Positions 50,507 to 58,869 of a stretch of 64,000 nt of DNA are shown one piece after another. The translations under genes were made by a program, and so were the position numbers. Under the pieces are notes generated by a model, which was given only the letters and a program-made list of their open reading frames with translations, ran no database searches and was not told the DNA's origin. The first letter of the stretch is position 1; every line of letters starts with the position of its first letter. Source of the DNA: Planctomycetota bacterium (GTDB taxonomy: Bacteria > Planctomycetota > UBA8742 > UBA2392); the NCBI GenBank assembly GCA_019636215.1, contig JAHBXZ010000001.1:195694-259693 (forward strand), written 5' to 3'.

Positions 50507-51702
50507 TTCGTCCCCCAAAGCTTGATCGCGTCGGCAAAGGTGCCTGCCTGCTCGCGGATTACCTGGAACTGCCCGGTGTCTTCGGCGTACTTGAAGCTGG
50601 TGTACGGGATGCCCGCCTTGTCCAGCGCGCGGGCCAACATGGGCTGGTCCAGCAGCGCCGGGTCGCAGAAGCTGGGGGCGATCAGCAGCACGCCGTCGGC
50701 GCGCACGTCGCGGGCGCGCTGGACGACCTCGGCTTCTTTGGTGGCGTTGACGTCATATTTGCTGGCTGTTGGCAGCGACTTGTACAGGAAGCCATCAATC
50801 AGGGCCTGCCAAGGGTCGCCGTCTTCGGGCAGCGGCTCGGGGATGAAGCGCGCGCCAAGCACAAAGTCGTCATCCACCAGGTAGCAGCCCGCGCGCTCCA
50901 GCGTGCGCAGCAGGCCCAGTGGCGGCTGTTCGCAGAACGCGCCGCGCACCATGACGCGGATGTTGTCCTGGGCGTGGCGCTGGGACGTGCGGGACAGCCG
51001 CATGTAGTCGCGAACCATCTGGGTATGGGCTTCCGGCGGCAGCAGGTACGAGGCCCGCAGCAGCAGGTAGTACTCGGTGGCAGGCACCAGCCAGGGGCTT
51101 TGCACGCGCAGGGCCTGCAGGTCAGCCAGTGCCCGGCGGTTTTCATTGTAGAGGCGGATCGAGTCGCGCAGGCGCTCGTTGGTGACCTCGATGCCGGTCA
51201 GGGCCGACACGCCGTTGGCGATCGTGGCCATTTCGTGTCGATAGAATTTGCCCCCGCTGGCGCGGTCGAAGTTCTGGGGCAAGTCCAGGTAATGCACCCA
51301 CTTTTCGGCCATCAACACCTTGAACATGCCGCTGAGGTTGCGGATCACGTCGCAGATAGACGGAAACACGAACCCATCCAGTGCGCCCAGGCGCCCCGAC
51401 ACCGCCAGTTCAATTACGCTGCGCGGCAGGTGGCAGATGTACGACTGAAAGTAGCTGTCGCCGCGAACGATCTCGATCTGGTCGCCCCCGCCCATGATGC
51501 CCACAGGCAGCGCGCCCGCGGCGTGGATCACCTCGCGCGGAACATACACCGGCAAAAAGCCAATCGCGCGGCGCGCCGGGTCGTTTGCCTTCCAGTCGCG
51601 CACGGCCTTGAGTTCAAGGTCTTCGTAAAGGCGCGTGGCGCTGCCGACCAGATCGGCCAGTTCGCCGGCTGCCATCGGCGCTTCCTGCGTGGCGAGGCTC
51701 AT
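50503..51702 (-). CDS. bcrC: Benzoyl-CoA reductase subunit C
   Basis: 399-residue second catalytic subunit, HgdB/HgdC-like. Typical features are AIGFLPVYVPREVIHAAGAL, DQIEIVRGDSYFQSYICHLP, FPSICDVIRNLSGMF and the C-terminal LIAPSFCDPALLDQPML, with conserved Cys for an Fe-S cluster. It forms the BcrBC heterodimer acting on benzoyl-CoA. The ATG at 51702 sits in the stop of dch (ATGA) and follows GGAGGG. The gene order dch-bcrC-bcrB-bcrA-bcrD is that of ATP-dependent reductase operons in denitrifiers. Confidence 0.9.
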   Translation of the reverse strand: MSLATQEAPMAAGELADLVGSATRLYEDLELKAVRDWKANDPARRAIGFLPVYVPREVIHAAGALPVGIMGGGDQIEIVRGDSYFQSYICHLPRSVIELAVSGRLGALDGFVFPSICDVIRNLSGMFKVLMAEKWVHYLDLPQNFDRASGGKFYRHEMATIANGVSALTGIEVTNERLRDSIRLYNENRRALADLQALRVQSPWLVPATEYYLLLRASYLLPPEAHTQMVRDYMRLSRTSQRHAQDNIRVMVRGAFCEQPPLGLLRTLERAGCYLVDDDFVLGARFIPEPLPEDGDPWQALIDGFLYKSLPTASKYDVNATKEAEVVQRARDVRADGVLLIAPSFCDPALLDQPMLARALDKAGIPYTSFKYAEDTGQFQVIREQAGTFADAIKLWGTK

Positions 51703-52469
51703 GCGTCCCTCCATTGCGGACGCCTTCGCTGCAGAAAGGCCTGGATGCCTTCTTCGGCGTCATGTGTGGGTACCAGCTTGCGAACGTAAGTGTTGGTCTG
51801 GTCTTCCAAGGCCACGTCCAGCCCGGCCAGGAACTCCTGTCGGGCCGCGGCAGTCGCAATGCGCAGGCTGGAGCCTGAGTACTGCCCCAGTGATACGGCG
51901 AACCATTCGTCGACCCCGCGACGCAGGCTGTCGGCTGCGAACACCTTGTGGACCAAACCCAGGCGCAGGGCCTCTTCGGCTCCGACTTCTTCGCCAGACA
52001 GAATCCAACGGTCGGCCGCTGCCTGGCCCAGCTTTCGAGGCAACAGGGCTGCCGCCACAGGCGGGAACACGCCCAGCCGGATCTCGGGCGACCCGAAGCG
52101 GGCATCGCTGGCCGCAAACAGGAAGTGTGCGGCCAGCACGACTTCAAACGCGCCGCCAAGGCACCTGCCCTGGACCATCGCGGCCACAGGGACTGGCGAG
52201 GCCGCAACCGCCTTGATCAGCCGGTTCAGGCCCTGGAGCATCGGTGTGACCCTGTAACGGGTGTGGTCCTCGACTGCGGCCCCGAACGAGAAGTGATCGC
52301 CCTCGGCCTCCAGCGTGATCAGTCTCAGTGTCGGCGACTTGGCGGCCTGATACAGCGCGGACTCCAGCTCTGACATCACTTCGGAGTTGATTATGTTCCC
52401 CTTGGGCCGGTTGATGACCAGCCGGTTCAGCTTGCCGCTGTGGGCGGTTTCCACGGTTACGAACGGCAT
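51699..52469 (-). CDS. dch: Cyclohexa-1,5-diene-1-carbonyl-CoA hydratase
   Basis: 256-residue crotonase-family hydratase, the first modified beta-oxidation step after ring reduction. NRPKGNIINSEVM opens the fold; the oxyanion-hole regions are FSFGAAVEDH and QGRCLGGAFEVVLAAH. Identification as Dch rests on its position between oah and bcrC and on the FSFGA and LGVFPPVAAALLP segments seen in this subfamily. The ATG at 52469 has GGAGG 9 bases upstream and overlaps the oah end by 13 bases. Confidence 0.87.
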   Translation of the reverse strand: MPFVTVETAHSGKLNRLVINRPKGNIINSEVMSELESALYQAAKSPTLRLITLEAEGDHFSFGAAVEDHTRYRVTPMLQGLNRLIKAVAASPVPVAAMVQGRCLGGAFEVVLAAHFLFAASDARFGSPEIRLGVFPPVAAALLPRKLGQAAADRWILSGEEVGAEEALRLGLVHKVFAADSLRRGVDEWFAVSLGQYSGSSLRIATAAARQEFLAGLDVALEDQTNTYVRKLVPTHDAEEGIQAFLQRRRPQWRDA

Positions 52470-53578
52470 TGGCAGGCCTCCACGGCGGCAGACTGGGGCG
52501 ACACCTTGCGGATCAGTTCGTCGTTCCATGGGTGGCCCGCGGCCAGTTCGCGGCGCAGGGCGATAAAGTCCACCTCGCGGCGGTCCTTCGGGCCCTCGTT
52601 GAAGGCGCGGAAGCCTGCCTTGGCCTCGGTCATCATGTTCAGCGCCAGCCAGGCGCGATTGGTCTCGCGATTCTGGTCCCAGTGCTCAAGCTTGAACTTG
52701 CGGATGCTCTCAACGGTCTTGGTGGTGCAGTCCGGCATGGTCAGGGCCAGCTTCCAGGCCATGGCCTCGACGGCGGAGTCCAGGCGTGAGTGGTCGACCT
52801 GGCAGCAGGCAAAGACCTCCTTGGCGCGCGCAGCGTCCTGACCGGTCTTTGGCGTGCCGAACACGATGTTGCCCCATTCGTCAACGTAGCGGTCGGTGAC
52901 TACCAGCGGGTTGGGAATGAACTGTCCGTCCAGCTTGAGCACCGGGGCAAGTTGGTTCACCAGGCCCAGCCGCAGCGCCTGATGGGCGCTGAAGGGCTCG
53001 CACAGCACGCAACTGGCCATGGCATGCCCGAAGCCCACATACAGCGGCAGAAAGTCCGTGGCGCCGCCATCGGGCGCGCTGCCGTGCTTGGGGCCGGCCT
53101 GGCCGAAGCGCGCGGTGTCGGCGGCCACGGTGAAGTCGCAGGCCATGCCGATTTCCTGCCCGCCGCCGATGCGCATGCCGTTGACGCGGTTGATCACTGG
53201 TTTGTCGCAGGTCAGGATCCCGCTGACCATGTCGTTGAACAGCCGCATGTACTGCCGGTACTCCTGCGGGTTGCCGGCGTAGTATTCGGCATATTCCTTG
53301 GTGTTGCCGCCGGTGCAGAAGGCCTTGTCGCCCACGGCCGTGAAAACCACGGCCACTACGGCGCGATCCGCGCTGGCGCGGCGGAACGCGAGGATGATTT
53401 CCTTGATCGCTTGGGTCGTGTAGCTGTTGAATTGGCGCGGGTTGTTCAGCCAGATCCAGGCGTTGTACAGGCCGTCAACCGGCTTGCCCGCGCCGTCCAG
53501 CAGCGGGCGGCGTTCGTACAGGATCTCCGTGAAGCGGGTCTCGGGCGCGAGTTCGTGGTTGGCCAGTGTCTGGGTCAT
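52457..53578 (-). CDS. oah: 6-Oxocyclohex-1-ene-1-carbonyl-CoA hydrolase (ring-opening)
   Basis: 373-residue crotonase-superfamily hydrolase (Oah/BamA) that adds water and opens the ring to 3-hydroxypimeloyl-CoA. It is longer than ordinary crotonases, as expected for this family. Segments such as WIWLNNPRQFNSYTTQAIKE, AFCTGGNTKEYAEYYAGNP, NGMRIGGGQEIGMACDFT and GPKHGSAPDGGATDFLPLY are characteristic of Oah. It is the usual functional marker of anaerobic aromatic degradation. It follows had by 9 bases. Confidence 0.92.
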   Translation of the reverse strand: MTQTLANHELAPETRFTEILYERRPLLDGAGKPVDGLYNAWIWLNNPRQFNSYTTQAIKEIILAFRRASADRAVVAVVFTAVGDKAFCTGGNTKEYAEYYAGNPQEYRQYMRLFNDMVSGILTCDKPVINRVNGMRIGGGQEIGMACDFTVAADTARFGQAGPKHGSAPDGGATDFLPLYVGFGHAMASCVLCEPFSAHQALRLGLVNQLAPVLKLDGQFIPNPLVVTDRYVDEWGNIVFGTPKTGQDAARAKEVFACCQVDHSRLDSAVEAMAWKLALTMPDCTTKTVESIRKFKLEHWDQNRETNRAWLALNMMTEAKAGFRAFNEGPKDRREVDFIALRRELAAGHPWNDELIRKVSPQSAAVEACQCRS

Positions 53579-53587
53579 GGCTGTCTC

Positions 53588-54643
53588 CTAGTTCTCCGGC
53601 ACCAGAATCGCGCGCTGTTGCAGGCCCCCGTGGTGGGCTTGCTCGAAAAGCGGCTGGATCTGGGAAAGCGGGTGAGTCTGTATGAAGGGTTTCAGGTTGA
53701 TGCGCCCGTCCAGCACCAGCTTGATTACTTCAGGGTAGTGGCGGGGCGCGCAGCCCCAGTTGCCAAAGCAGGTGGCATCAAACGCCATCAGGTTCGACAG
53801 GCGCAGTTCAAGCCGCGCCAGGGTGAAGCCCACCACGGCCAGCGTGCCCGAGGGCGGAATCAGGTTGTAGGCCAGTTCCTGGCCGGCGGCGGCGCCTGAC
53901 ATTTCAAAAAGCTTCCAGCCAAAGTCAGGCCAGCCGGCACTTGCAATCAGCTTGCGCACGCCGGCGCGGGCGGTCTTCAGGTCCTGGCCCCTGCTGTTGT
54001 AGGTGAGGGCTGCGCCGTAGTCGCGCAAGCGTGCCAGCCTAGTGTCGTCAATGTCCACGGCAACGACATTGGCGCCAAACGCCGCGGCCACCTGAACTCC
54101 GTAGGTGCCAATTCCCCCCGCCCCAACCACGACCGCGACGTCACCCCTTGCCAAGCCGGATCGAAGGATGGACTGATAGGGCGTCGTCACGGCGTCGGCG
54201 ATGACCGACAGTTCGTGCAGCTGGTAGCCCTTCAGGTCATCGGGCAGCGGCGCCAGATATCGGCCCGGCACCTTGATGTGGGTGGCGAACCCGCCATGAC
54301 CGTCGTTACCGGGCATGAACTGGCGGATGCAGGTATTCTCGCATCCGGCCTGACAATGGGCGCAAGTGCCGCACGGCATCACGGACGGTACAACCACCCT
54401 TGACCGGACCATCCCCTCGAACTCGGTTCCGGCTGCCACCACGGTGCCCGAGATCTCGTGCCCAAGTACCAGGGGCAATGCAGCACGTGGAGCTACATCG
54501 CCGAAGTAGAACCCGACGTCTGTATGGCACAGTCCGCAGCCGGCAACCTGGACAATGACCTCGGCCGGGCCGGGCTGAAGCCGGTACTCAATGCCCGTGA
54601 AGGGCGTGCAGGGCTTGGCAAAGGCGGCGCCGCGGGCGAGCAT
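53588..54643 (-). CDS. had: 6-Hydroxycyclohex-1-ene-1-carbonyl-CoA dehydrogenase
   Basis: 351-residue zinc-type medium-chain alcohol dehydrogenase. The catalytic zinc site is CGLCHTD and GHEISG; the structural zinc Cys cluster is CGTCAHCQAGCENTC; the NAD site is VVGAGGIGTYGVQVA. It oxidises the hydroxyl made by Dch before Oah acts. It is the first gene of the long minus-strand operon; the AT-rich upstream gap of 77 bases carries two palindromes. Assignment over a generic ADH rests on the operon and on the NDGHGGFATHIKVPGRYLAPLP stretch seen in this enzyme type. Confidence 0.88.
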   Translation of the reverse strand: MLARGAAFAKPCTPFTGIEYRLQPGPAEVIVQVAGCGLCHTDVGFYFGDVAPRAALPLVLGHEISGTVVAAGTEFEGMVRSRVVVPSVMPCGTCAHCQAGCENTCIRQFMPGNDGHGGFATHIKVPGRYLAPLPDDLKGYQLHELSVIADAVTTPYQSILRSGLARGDVAVVVGAGGIGTYGVQVAAAFGANVVAVDIDDTRLARLRDYGAALTYNSRGQDLKTARAGVRKLIASAGWPDFGWKLFEMSGAAAGQELAYNLIPPSGTLAVVGFTLARLELRLSNLMAFDATCFGNWGCAPRHYPEVIKLVLDGRINLKPFIQTHPLSQIQPLFEQAHHGGLQQRAILVPEN

Positions 54644-54679
54644 GGTGGGCTCCGATTACGCACTGCAAGGTACGTGTTT

Positions 54680-54722
54680 TTGAACCGCCGTTCAATGGAT
54701 AAATGGACGTAAATATCTATTT
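54680..54722. promoter_or_regulatory. Operator candidates upstream of the benzoyl-CoA operon
   Basis: Two palindromes in the gap between the Rrf2 gene and had. TTGAAC-CGCC-GTTCAA (54680-54695) is 37 bases before the had start. AAATA-TC-TATTT (54711-54722) overlaps the Rrf2 stop and resembles AT-rich Rrf2/NsrR-type sites. The AT-rich stretch between them is the likely promoter. Confidence 0.45.
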
Positions 54723-55203
54723 ATAAGGGGCCCGGCTTTGCCCGCCCGGGGGCGGGGCGGGGCGGACGCACGGCCGGCAGCCGCACGGAGATCGGCCGGC
54801 TGTCCTGGAATCGGGCAAGGTCGCGCAGGGTGGTGGTCTGTAACATTCGGATAAACCGGTCCCGGATGGTCTTCCACAGGGCGTGCAGCGGGCATGCGGT
54901 CTCATCGCTGCACTCCGATTCTCCCATGATGCAGCCGTGCAGGGCCTTGGCGTCATCCAGTTCGGAGGCCACGTCCCATGCCGTGATGTCGGCCGGTGAC
55001 CTGGCAAGGCGGAAGCCGCCCTGGCGGCCGCGCTGGGACTCCAGCATCCCGCGTCGGGCCAGTACCTGAAGCACCTTGGCCAGGTAGTGGATCGGGATAT
55101 CAAGCTGCGCCGCCAACTGGCTTGTCAGTACCCAGTCGCGCTGGTCGGATCGCGCAAGTTCCGTAAGGGCGCGCAGGGCGTATTCGCTGGCTTGGGAGAA
55201 CAT
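54721..55203 (-). CDS. Rrf2-family regulator with three-Cys cluster motif
   Basis: 160-residue winged-helix regulator of the Rrf2 family (IscR/NsrR type). The N-terminus MFSQASEYALRALTELAR and the recognition helix region IPIHYLAKVLQVLARRGMLES are typical, as is GRQGGFRLAR. Three Cys in CIMGESECSDETACPLH (C-x6-C-x5-C) can hold a [2Fe-2S] or [4Fe-4S] cluster sensing NO, O2 or iron. It lies just upstream of the benzoyl-CoA operon in the same direction and 13 bases after tnaA, so it may control either. The C-terminus is a Pro/Arg-rich tail. Confidence 0.86.
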   Translation of the reverse strand: MFSQASEYALRALTELARSDQRDWVLTSQLAAQLDIPIHYLAKVLQVLARRGMLESQRGRQGGFRLARSPADITAWDVASELDDAKALHGCIMGESECSDETACPLHALWKTIRDRFIRMLQTTTLRDLARFQDSRPISVRLPAVRPPRPAPGRAKPGPL

Positions 55204-55216
55204 GGTTGCCTCCGGG

Positions 55217-56614
55217 CTACGCGGAATGTGGCAGGGGCTCGAGGTGTGCCGTAAACGCACGCAACACTTCACCCTGCCGGGTGATGCGATACCCGCGGGC
55301 CAGCGCACGACGTTCAAACACCGATGCCAGGATGTCCGAGAGCCAATCAACGTGGCTCTGCGTGTAGGTACGCCGCGGAAACGCCAGGCGTACCAGTTCC
55401 AGCGGCGCACAGACGTCCGGCCCGCCCCCGGGGTCGGGGCGGCCGAACATCAGAGTACCGATCTCCACCGCCCGCACCCCGGCCTCCAGGTACAGTTCGT
55501 TGGCGAGGGTGACTCCCGGCAACTGGTGGGGCAGGATGTGCGGGTAAAGTGCCCGCGCATCAATGTAGACGGCATGCCCGCCCGCGGGCCGCATCAGCGG
55601 CATCCCCATCTTGTCCAGGGCGTTGTAAAGGTAGCGCACGGACGCAATGCGGTACCGAAGGTAGTCCTCGTCCATCACCTCAGTAAGGCCCACGGCCAGT
55701 GCCGCCAGGTCGCGCCCGGCAAGTCCGCCGTAGGTGGGAAAACCTTCGGTCAGGATCAGCAGCGAGCGTGCCTGCTCCGCCAGCTTCGGGTCGCGCAGGC
55801 ACAGCAGGCCTCCGATATTCACCAGCCCGTCTTTCTTGCAGCTCATGGTGAAGCCGTCGACCAGCGAGAACATCTCGCGCGCAATTTCGAGTGCGCTGCG
55901 ATTCTGCTGTCCCGGCTCACGTTCCTTGATCAGCCAGGCGTTCTCGGCAAAACGCGCGGCGTCCAGGAAGATCGGCCTGCCGCAGGCACGGGCCAGGCTG
56001 GCGGCGGCGCGAAGATTGGCGAGGCTGACCGGCTGGCCACCGCCCGCATTGTTAGTGACCGTCATCAGCACCATCAGCACTTCGTCTCCCAGCTCCTTCA
56101 GGTTCCGTTCAAGCGCGGCCAGGTCGATGTTGCCCTTGAACGGGTGCGTGCTTTGGGGGTCTCGGCCCTCGGCTATCACAAGGTCCACGGCCCTGCCGCG
56201 CAGGTATTCGACGTTGGCGCGGGTGGTGTCGAAGTGGTTGTTGGCCAGGACGGTGCGGCCCGTGACGCCTGCGGCAGCAAACAGGATGTGCTCCGAGGCG
56301 CGCCCCTGGTGGGTGGGAATCACAAAGGGCATGCCCGTGAGTTCGCCAACGACGCGCTCTAGCTCGAAGAAGGACTCTGAACCGGCATAGGTCTCGTCTC
56401 CGGTCATCATCGCGGCCCATTGGGCCGCCGACATGGCGCCGGTGCCCGAGTCGGTCAGCAGGTCCATGGTGACCTGGCTGCCCCGCAGCAGGAACCCATT
56501 GTGATGGGCGTCGCGCAGGAATTGCTCGCGCTGGCCGCGAGTGGTGAAAGGCAGTGGTTCAGTGACCTTGATCCTGAACGGTTCAATGATCTGGCGGGTT
56601 GGGGCGTCGTTCAT
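55217..56614 (-). CDS. tnaA: Probable tryptophanase (beta-eliminating lyase)
   Basis: 465-residue PLP enzyme of the tryptophanase/tyrosine phenol-lyase family. The PLP Lys is in MSCKKDGLVNIGG, and TEGFPTYGGLAGRD is shared with tyrosine phenol-lyase. Two substrate-determining positions point to tryptophanase: FDTT has Asp where tyrosine phenol-lyase has Thr124, and GVRAVEIG has Ile where the phenol-lyase has Arg381. It would release indole, pyruvate and ammonia. No Shine-Dalgarno is seen; a -10-like TAATAT ends 8 bases before the ATG, so the mRNA may be leaderless. It is flanked by two Rrf2 genes. Confidence 0.8.
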   Translation of the reverse strand: MNDAPTRQIIEPFRIKVTEPLPFTTRGQREQFLRDAHHNGFLLRGSQVTMDLLTDSGTGAMSAAQWAAMMTGDETYAGSESFFELERVVGELTGMPFVIPTHQGRASEHILFAAAGVTGRTVLANNHFDTTRANVEYLRGRAVDLVIAEGRDPQSTHPFKGNIDLAALERNLKELGDEVLMVLMTVTNNAGGGQPVSLANLRAAASLARACGRPIFLDAARFAENAWLIKEREPGQQNRSALEIAREMFSLVDGFTMSCKKDGLVNIGGLLCLRDPKLAEQARSLLILTEGFPTYGGLAGRDLAALAVGLTEVMDEDYLRYRIASVRYLYNALDKMGMPLMRPAGGHAVYIDARALYPHILPHQLPGVTLANELYLEAGVRAVEIGTLMFGRPDPGGGPDVCAPLELVRLAFPRRTYTQSHVDWLSDILASVFERRALARGYRITRQGEVLRAFTAHLEPLPHSA

Positions 56615-56650
56615 GTATACGATATTAGGATTCGTATATCCGTTTTGTAA
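56615..56650 (-). promoter_or_regulatory. tnaA promoter with overlapping inverted repeat
   Basis: On the minus strand: -35 TTACAA (56650-56645), 17-base spacer, -10 TAATAT (56627-56622); predicted start at or next to the ATG at 56614. Inverted repeat GTATACGA (56615-56622) and TCGTATAT (56632-56639), 7 of 8 positions matching, covers the -10 and is a likely Rrf2 operator. Confidence 0.5.
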
Positions 56651-56732
56651 CCCAAAAAAACCCGGTGCCGGTCGGCTTGTGGATAACCGGGGGCCTATTG
56701 AGAATCCGGGCCAGACGGTTAGCTTTGGGGCC

Positions 56733-57251
56733 ATGTTCTCGCAAACCACCGACTATGCCATCCGGGCGGCGATTGAAATCGCCACTCGTTCCGTAGAGCA
56801 ACCTGTGCTGGCGTCCGAACTGGCTAAAAGCCTCGGCATTCCCCAGCATTACCTCTCGAAGATACTGCAACAGCTTGTCCGCGCCGGGGTTCTGGACTCC
56901 ACTCGGGGTCGTCGGGGCGGCTTTGTGCTTCGTCGCCCGGCGACCCAGATCAAGCTGCGCGACGTTGTCTCGCCGTTTGAAAACTTGCGCAAATGTGAGG
57001 AATGCATCCTTGGCCAGCCTATCTGCAGTACGGCCGGCGCATGCCCACTGCACGACTTCTGGAAGGTAGTCCGCGAACGTTACCTTGAGGAGCTGGACAC
57101 GCGCACGCTGGGGGACTTGGCTGCCCACCAGCTTAAGCGCCTGCGCACCATGGACACGGCGCTGCTGAAGCAGCTGCCGCACACGCCAGGACGTTCAACC
57201 CTGGCCGGTACAGCCAAGCCCGCGCGCGCCAAGGTCAAACGCGGGGGATAA
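56733..57251 (+). CDS. Rrf2-family regulator with three-Cys cluster motif (second)
   Basis: 172-residue Rrf2 protein, divergent from tnaA. MFSQTTDYAIRAAIEIA, IPQHYLSKILQQLVRAGVLDS and GRRGGFVLRR mark the winged helix. The cluster ligands are probably CILGQPICSTAGAC (C-x6-C-x5-C), the same spacing as in the regulator at 54721, with an extra Cys three residues before. A basic C-terminal tail (AKPARAKVKRGG) follows. The two paralogues probably share or compete for similar operators, such as the inverted repeat at 56615-56639. Its stop is 8 bases from that of the convergent porin gene. Confidence 0.86.
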   Translation: MFSQTTDYAIRAAIEIATRSVEQPVLASELAKSLGIPQHYLSKILQQLVRAGVLDSTRGRRGGFVLRRPATQIKLRDVVSPFENLRKCEECILGQPICSTAGACPLHDFWKVVRERYLEELDTRTLGDLAAHQLKRLRTMDTALLKQLPHTPGRSTLAGTAKPARAKVKRGG

Positions 57252-57259
57252 CGTCTGGG

Positions 57260-58738
57260 TCAGAACCGGAACGCGGCCTGCACCCAGAAGAAGTCCATGT
57301 CGCTGTCCTCGTTGTTTGACCCCGGGCCGCTGCCCGTGGCCGTCTGGCTGACAAAGCGCCCGGTGACAAAGTGGGCCCAGCCCGCTTCGAAGCTGAAGAA
57401 CCGGCTGACCTTTAACGGAATCACGAGGTCAAATTCATAGCCCAACTCATCGCTTTGGGCCGGGGACCCGGAGCGGATCACGGCGCCGGCCGGTGCGTAC
57501 CAGGCGTCGTCGTCGTTGGCGCGCTGGAACGCGTGCAGCTCGATCATTACGCCAAGCGACTCCACATCTTCACCGAGGCTTGTGTTCCAGGATGCCCGCA
57601 GCACGAAGTCGTGCAGGTTGCGCCAGCCCACCTGGTCGGCCCAGCCCTGGTACCTGTGGGCAAACGGGAAGGGGGCTCGGAAAGTCTGGAACTTGGCGTC
57701 GCCGGGGTTGGAGTCACCTGACGCAAAACCGTACTCCAGGCCGACGCGGAACTTGTTGTCTTCAACGCCGAACAGGAAGTCCGCCGTCAGGGCGCTGCCA
57801 AAGGCCTGGACCGCCGAGTCGCTGCGGCCGGGAGTGCCCCAGAATCCCGGGTCAGCCTCGCCGAACTGGAAAGCACCCTCGGCGGTGAACTCCAGTGCCA
57901 GGCTGTCGTCCGCGTTCAGGCCGAAGAAGCCGTTGTAACGCAGGCTGAGCGTGGCGACTTCGGCAAACAGGGCGCTGTTAGCCTCGTCATCGCGGAAGTC
58001 GTACAACAGCAGAAGTTCAAGTTCGTTCTTGGGCAGAAACCCTGGCGTCCAGCGAAGTGACGTGCCAAGGATCCACTCATCATCTTTCAGGCGCGACAGC
58101 TCGTTGACCAGCAGGGCAAATGCCTGCAGGTGGAAATCACCGCCAAAGCTGCGCTGCAGCCGCAGGCCGTCCCAGGCACGGGACTGGACCAGCCATTCCA
58201 GTGTGCTCCATAGCCGCTGGTTGCCGATGGTGAACTTCTGGCGACCCAGACGGGCGTCAATGCCAGCATCCAGCAGGTTGGTGGTGAAGATGTAGGCCTG
58301 CAGCACGTCGGTTCCCGTCAGGGTCGAAGTGTTGGGGGCATTGGCGTCGGCGCGCGGTTCGTCACCCCACAGGCGTGCGTCCTGGATCTCGAACAACGCG
58401 TTGACGTTGCGCGGAAATCTGGCCTCGATGCCCAAGCGCGTGCGCATGTTGATCAACGACGTGGCGGTGTGGCTGGCCAACCCTGGCACATAAGTGCTTG
58501 GTGTGCGGCCTTCATAACGTGTGCGGTGCTCGCCGAAGAACTTCAGTTGGATGCGGTCCGCATCGGGCTCGTCGGAAAGCGGGAAAGAAAGCGAGAAGGG
58601 GTCATATGGCTTGGGCTTCACAGGCGCCGGCTTTGGCTCGGTCTGGGCGGGCGAAGGCTCGGGCTTCTTTTCCTCTGCTTGCAGAGCGTGATCGCACAGG
58701 CCCAGAACCAGCAGGACCATCAGCAGGCGCGACAACAT
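57260..58738 (-). CDS. Alginate-export-type outer-membrane beta-barrel
   Basis: 492-residue exported barrel. The signal peptide (residues 1-20) and a Pro/Lys-rich linker are followed by about 18 amphipathic strands; RIQLKFFGEHRTRYEGR, ARLGRQKFTIGNQRLWS and the aromatic C-terminus FFWVQAAFRF are typical of the alginate_exp porin family. In denitrifiers such porins are often encoded beside nir/nor genes; the solute is unknown. GGAGACAGCC precedes the ATG at 58738. The 131 bases upstream (to 58869) hold nothing I recognise. Confidence 0.8.
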   Translation of the reverse strand: MLSRLLMVLLVLGLCDHALQAEEKKPEPSPAQTEPKPAPVKPKPYDPFSLSFPLSDEPDADRIQLKFFGEHRTRYEGRTPSTYVPGLASHTATSLINMRTRLGIEARFPRNVNALFEIQDARLWGDEPRADANAPNTSTLTGTDVLQAYIFTTNLLDAGIDARLGRQKFTIGNQRLWSTLEWLVQSRAWDGLRLQRSFGGDFHLQAFALLVNELSRLKDDEWILGTSLRWTPGFLPKNELELLLLYDFRDDEANSALFAEVATLSLRYNGFFGLNADDSLALEFTAEGAFQFGEADPGFWGTPGRSDSAVQAFGSALTADFLFGVEDNKFRVGLEYGFASGDSNPGDAKFQTFRAPFPFAHRYQGWADQVGWRNLHDFVLRASWNTSLGEDVESLGVMIELHAFQRANDDDAWYAPAGAVIRSGSPAQSDELGYEFDLVIPLKVSRFFSFEAGWAHFVTGRFVSQTATGSGPGSNNEDSDMDFFWVQAAFRF

Positions 58739-58869
58739 GGCTGTCTCCCAGTTGGTGCTTCGCATGCAGCTTGCCGAACCAGGGAGCGCAATGCAATAGG
58801 ATTTCAAGGTCTGAATATCGTAGAAATGGACCAGCGCAGTCCACAGTGCGCTCGCAGTATTTGCAGCCG

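Noticed and set aside
54680..54695. FNR/DNR box upstream of had
   Set aside because: TTGAAC-N4-GTTCAA is 16 bases with different half-site sequence from the 14-base TTGAT-N4-ATCAA box.
55217..56614. Tyrosine phenol-lyase call, which would feed phenol to the aromatic pathway
   Set aside because: The positions equivalent to Thr124 and Arg381 of the phenol-lyase are Asp and Ile, as in tryptophanase.
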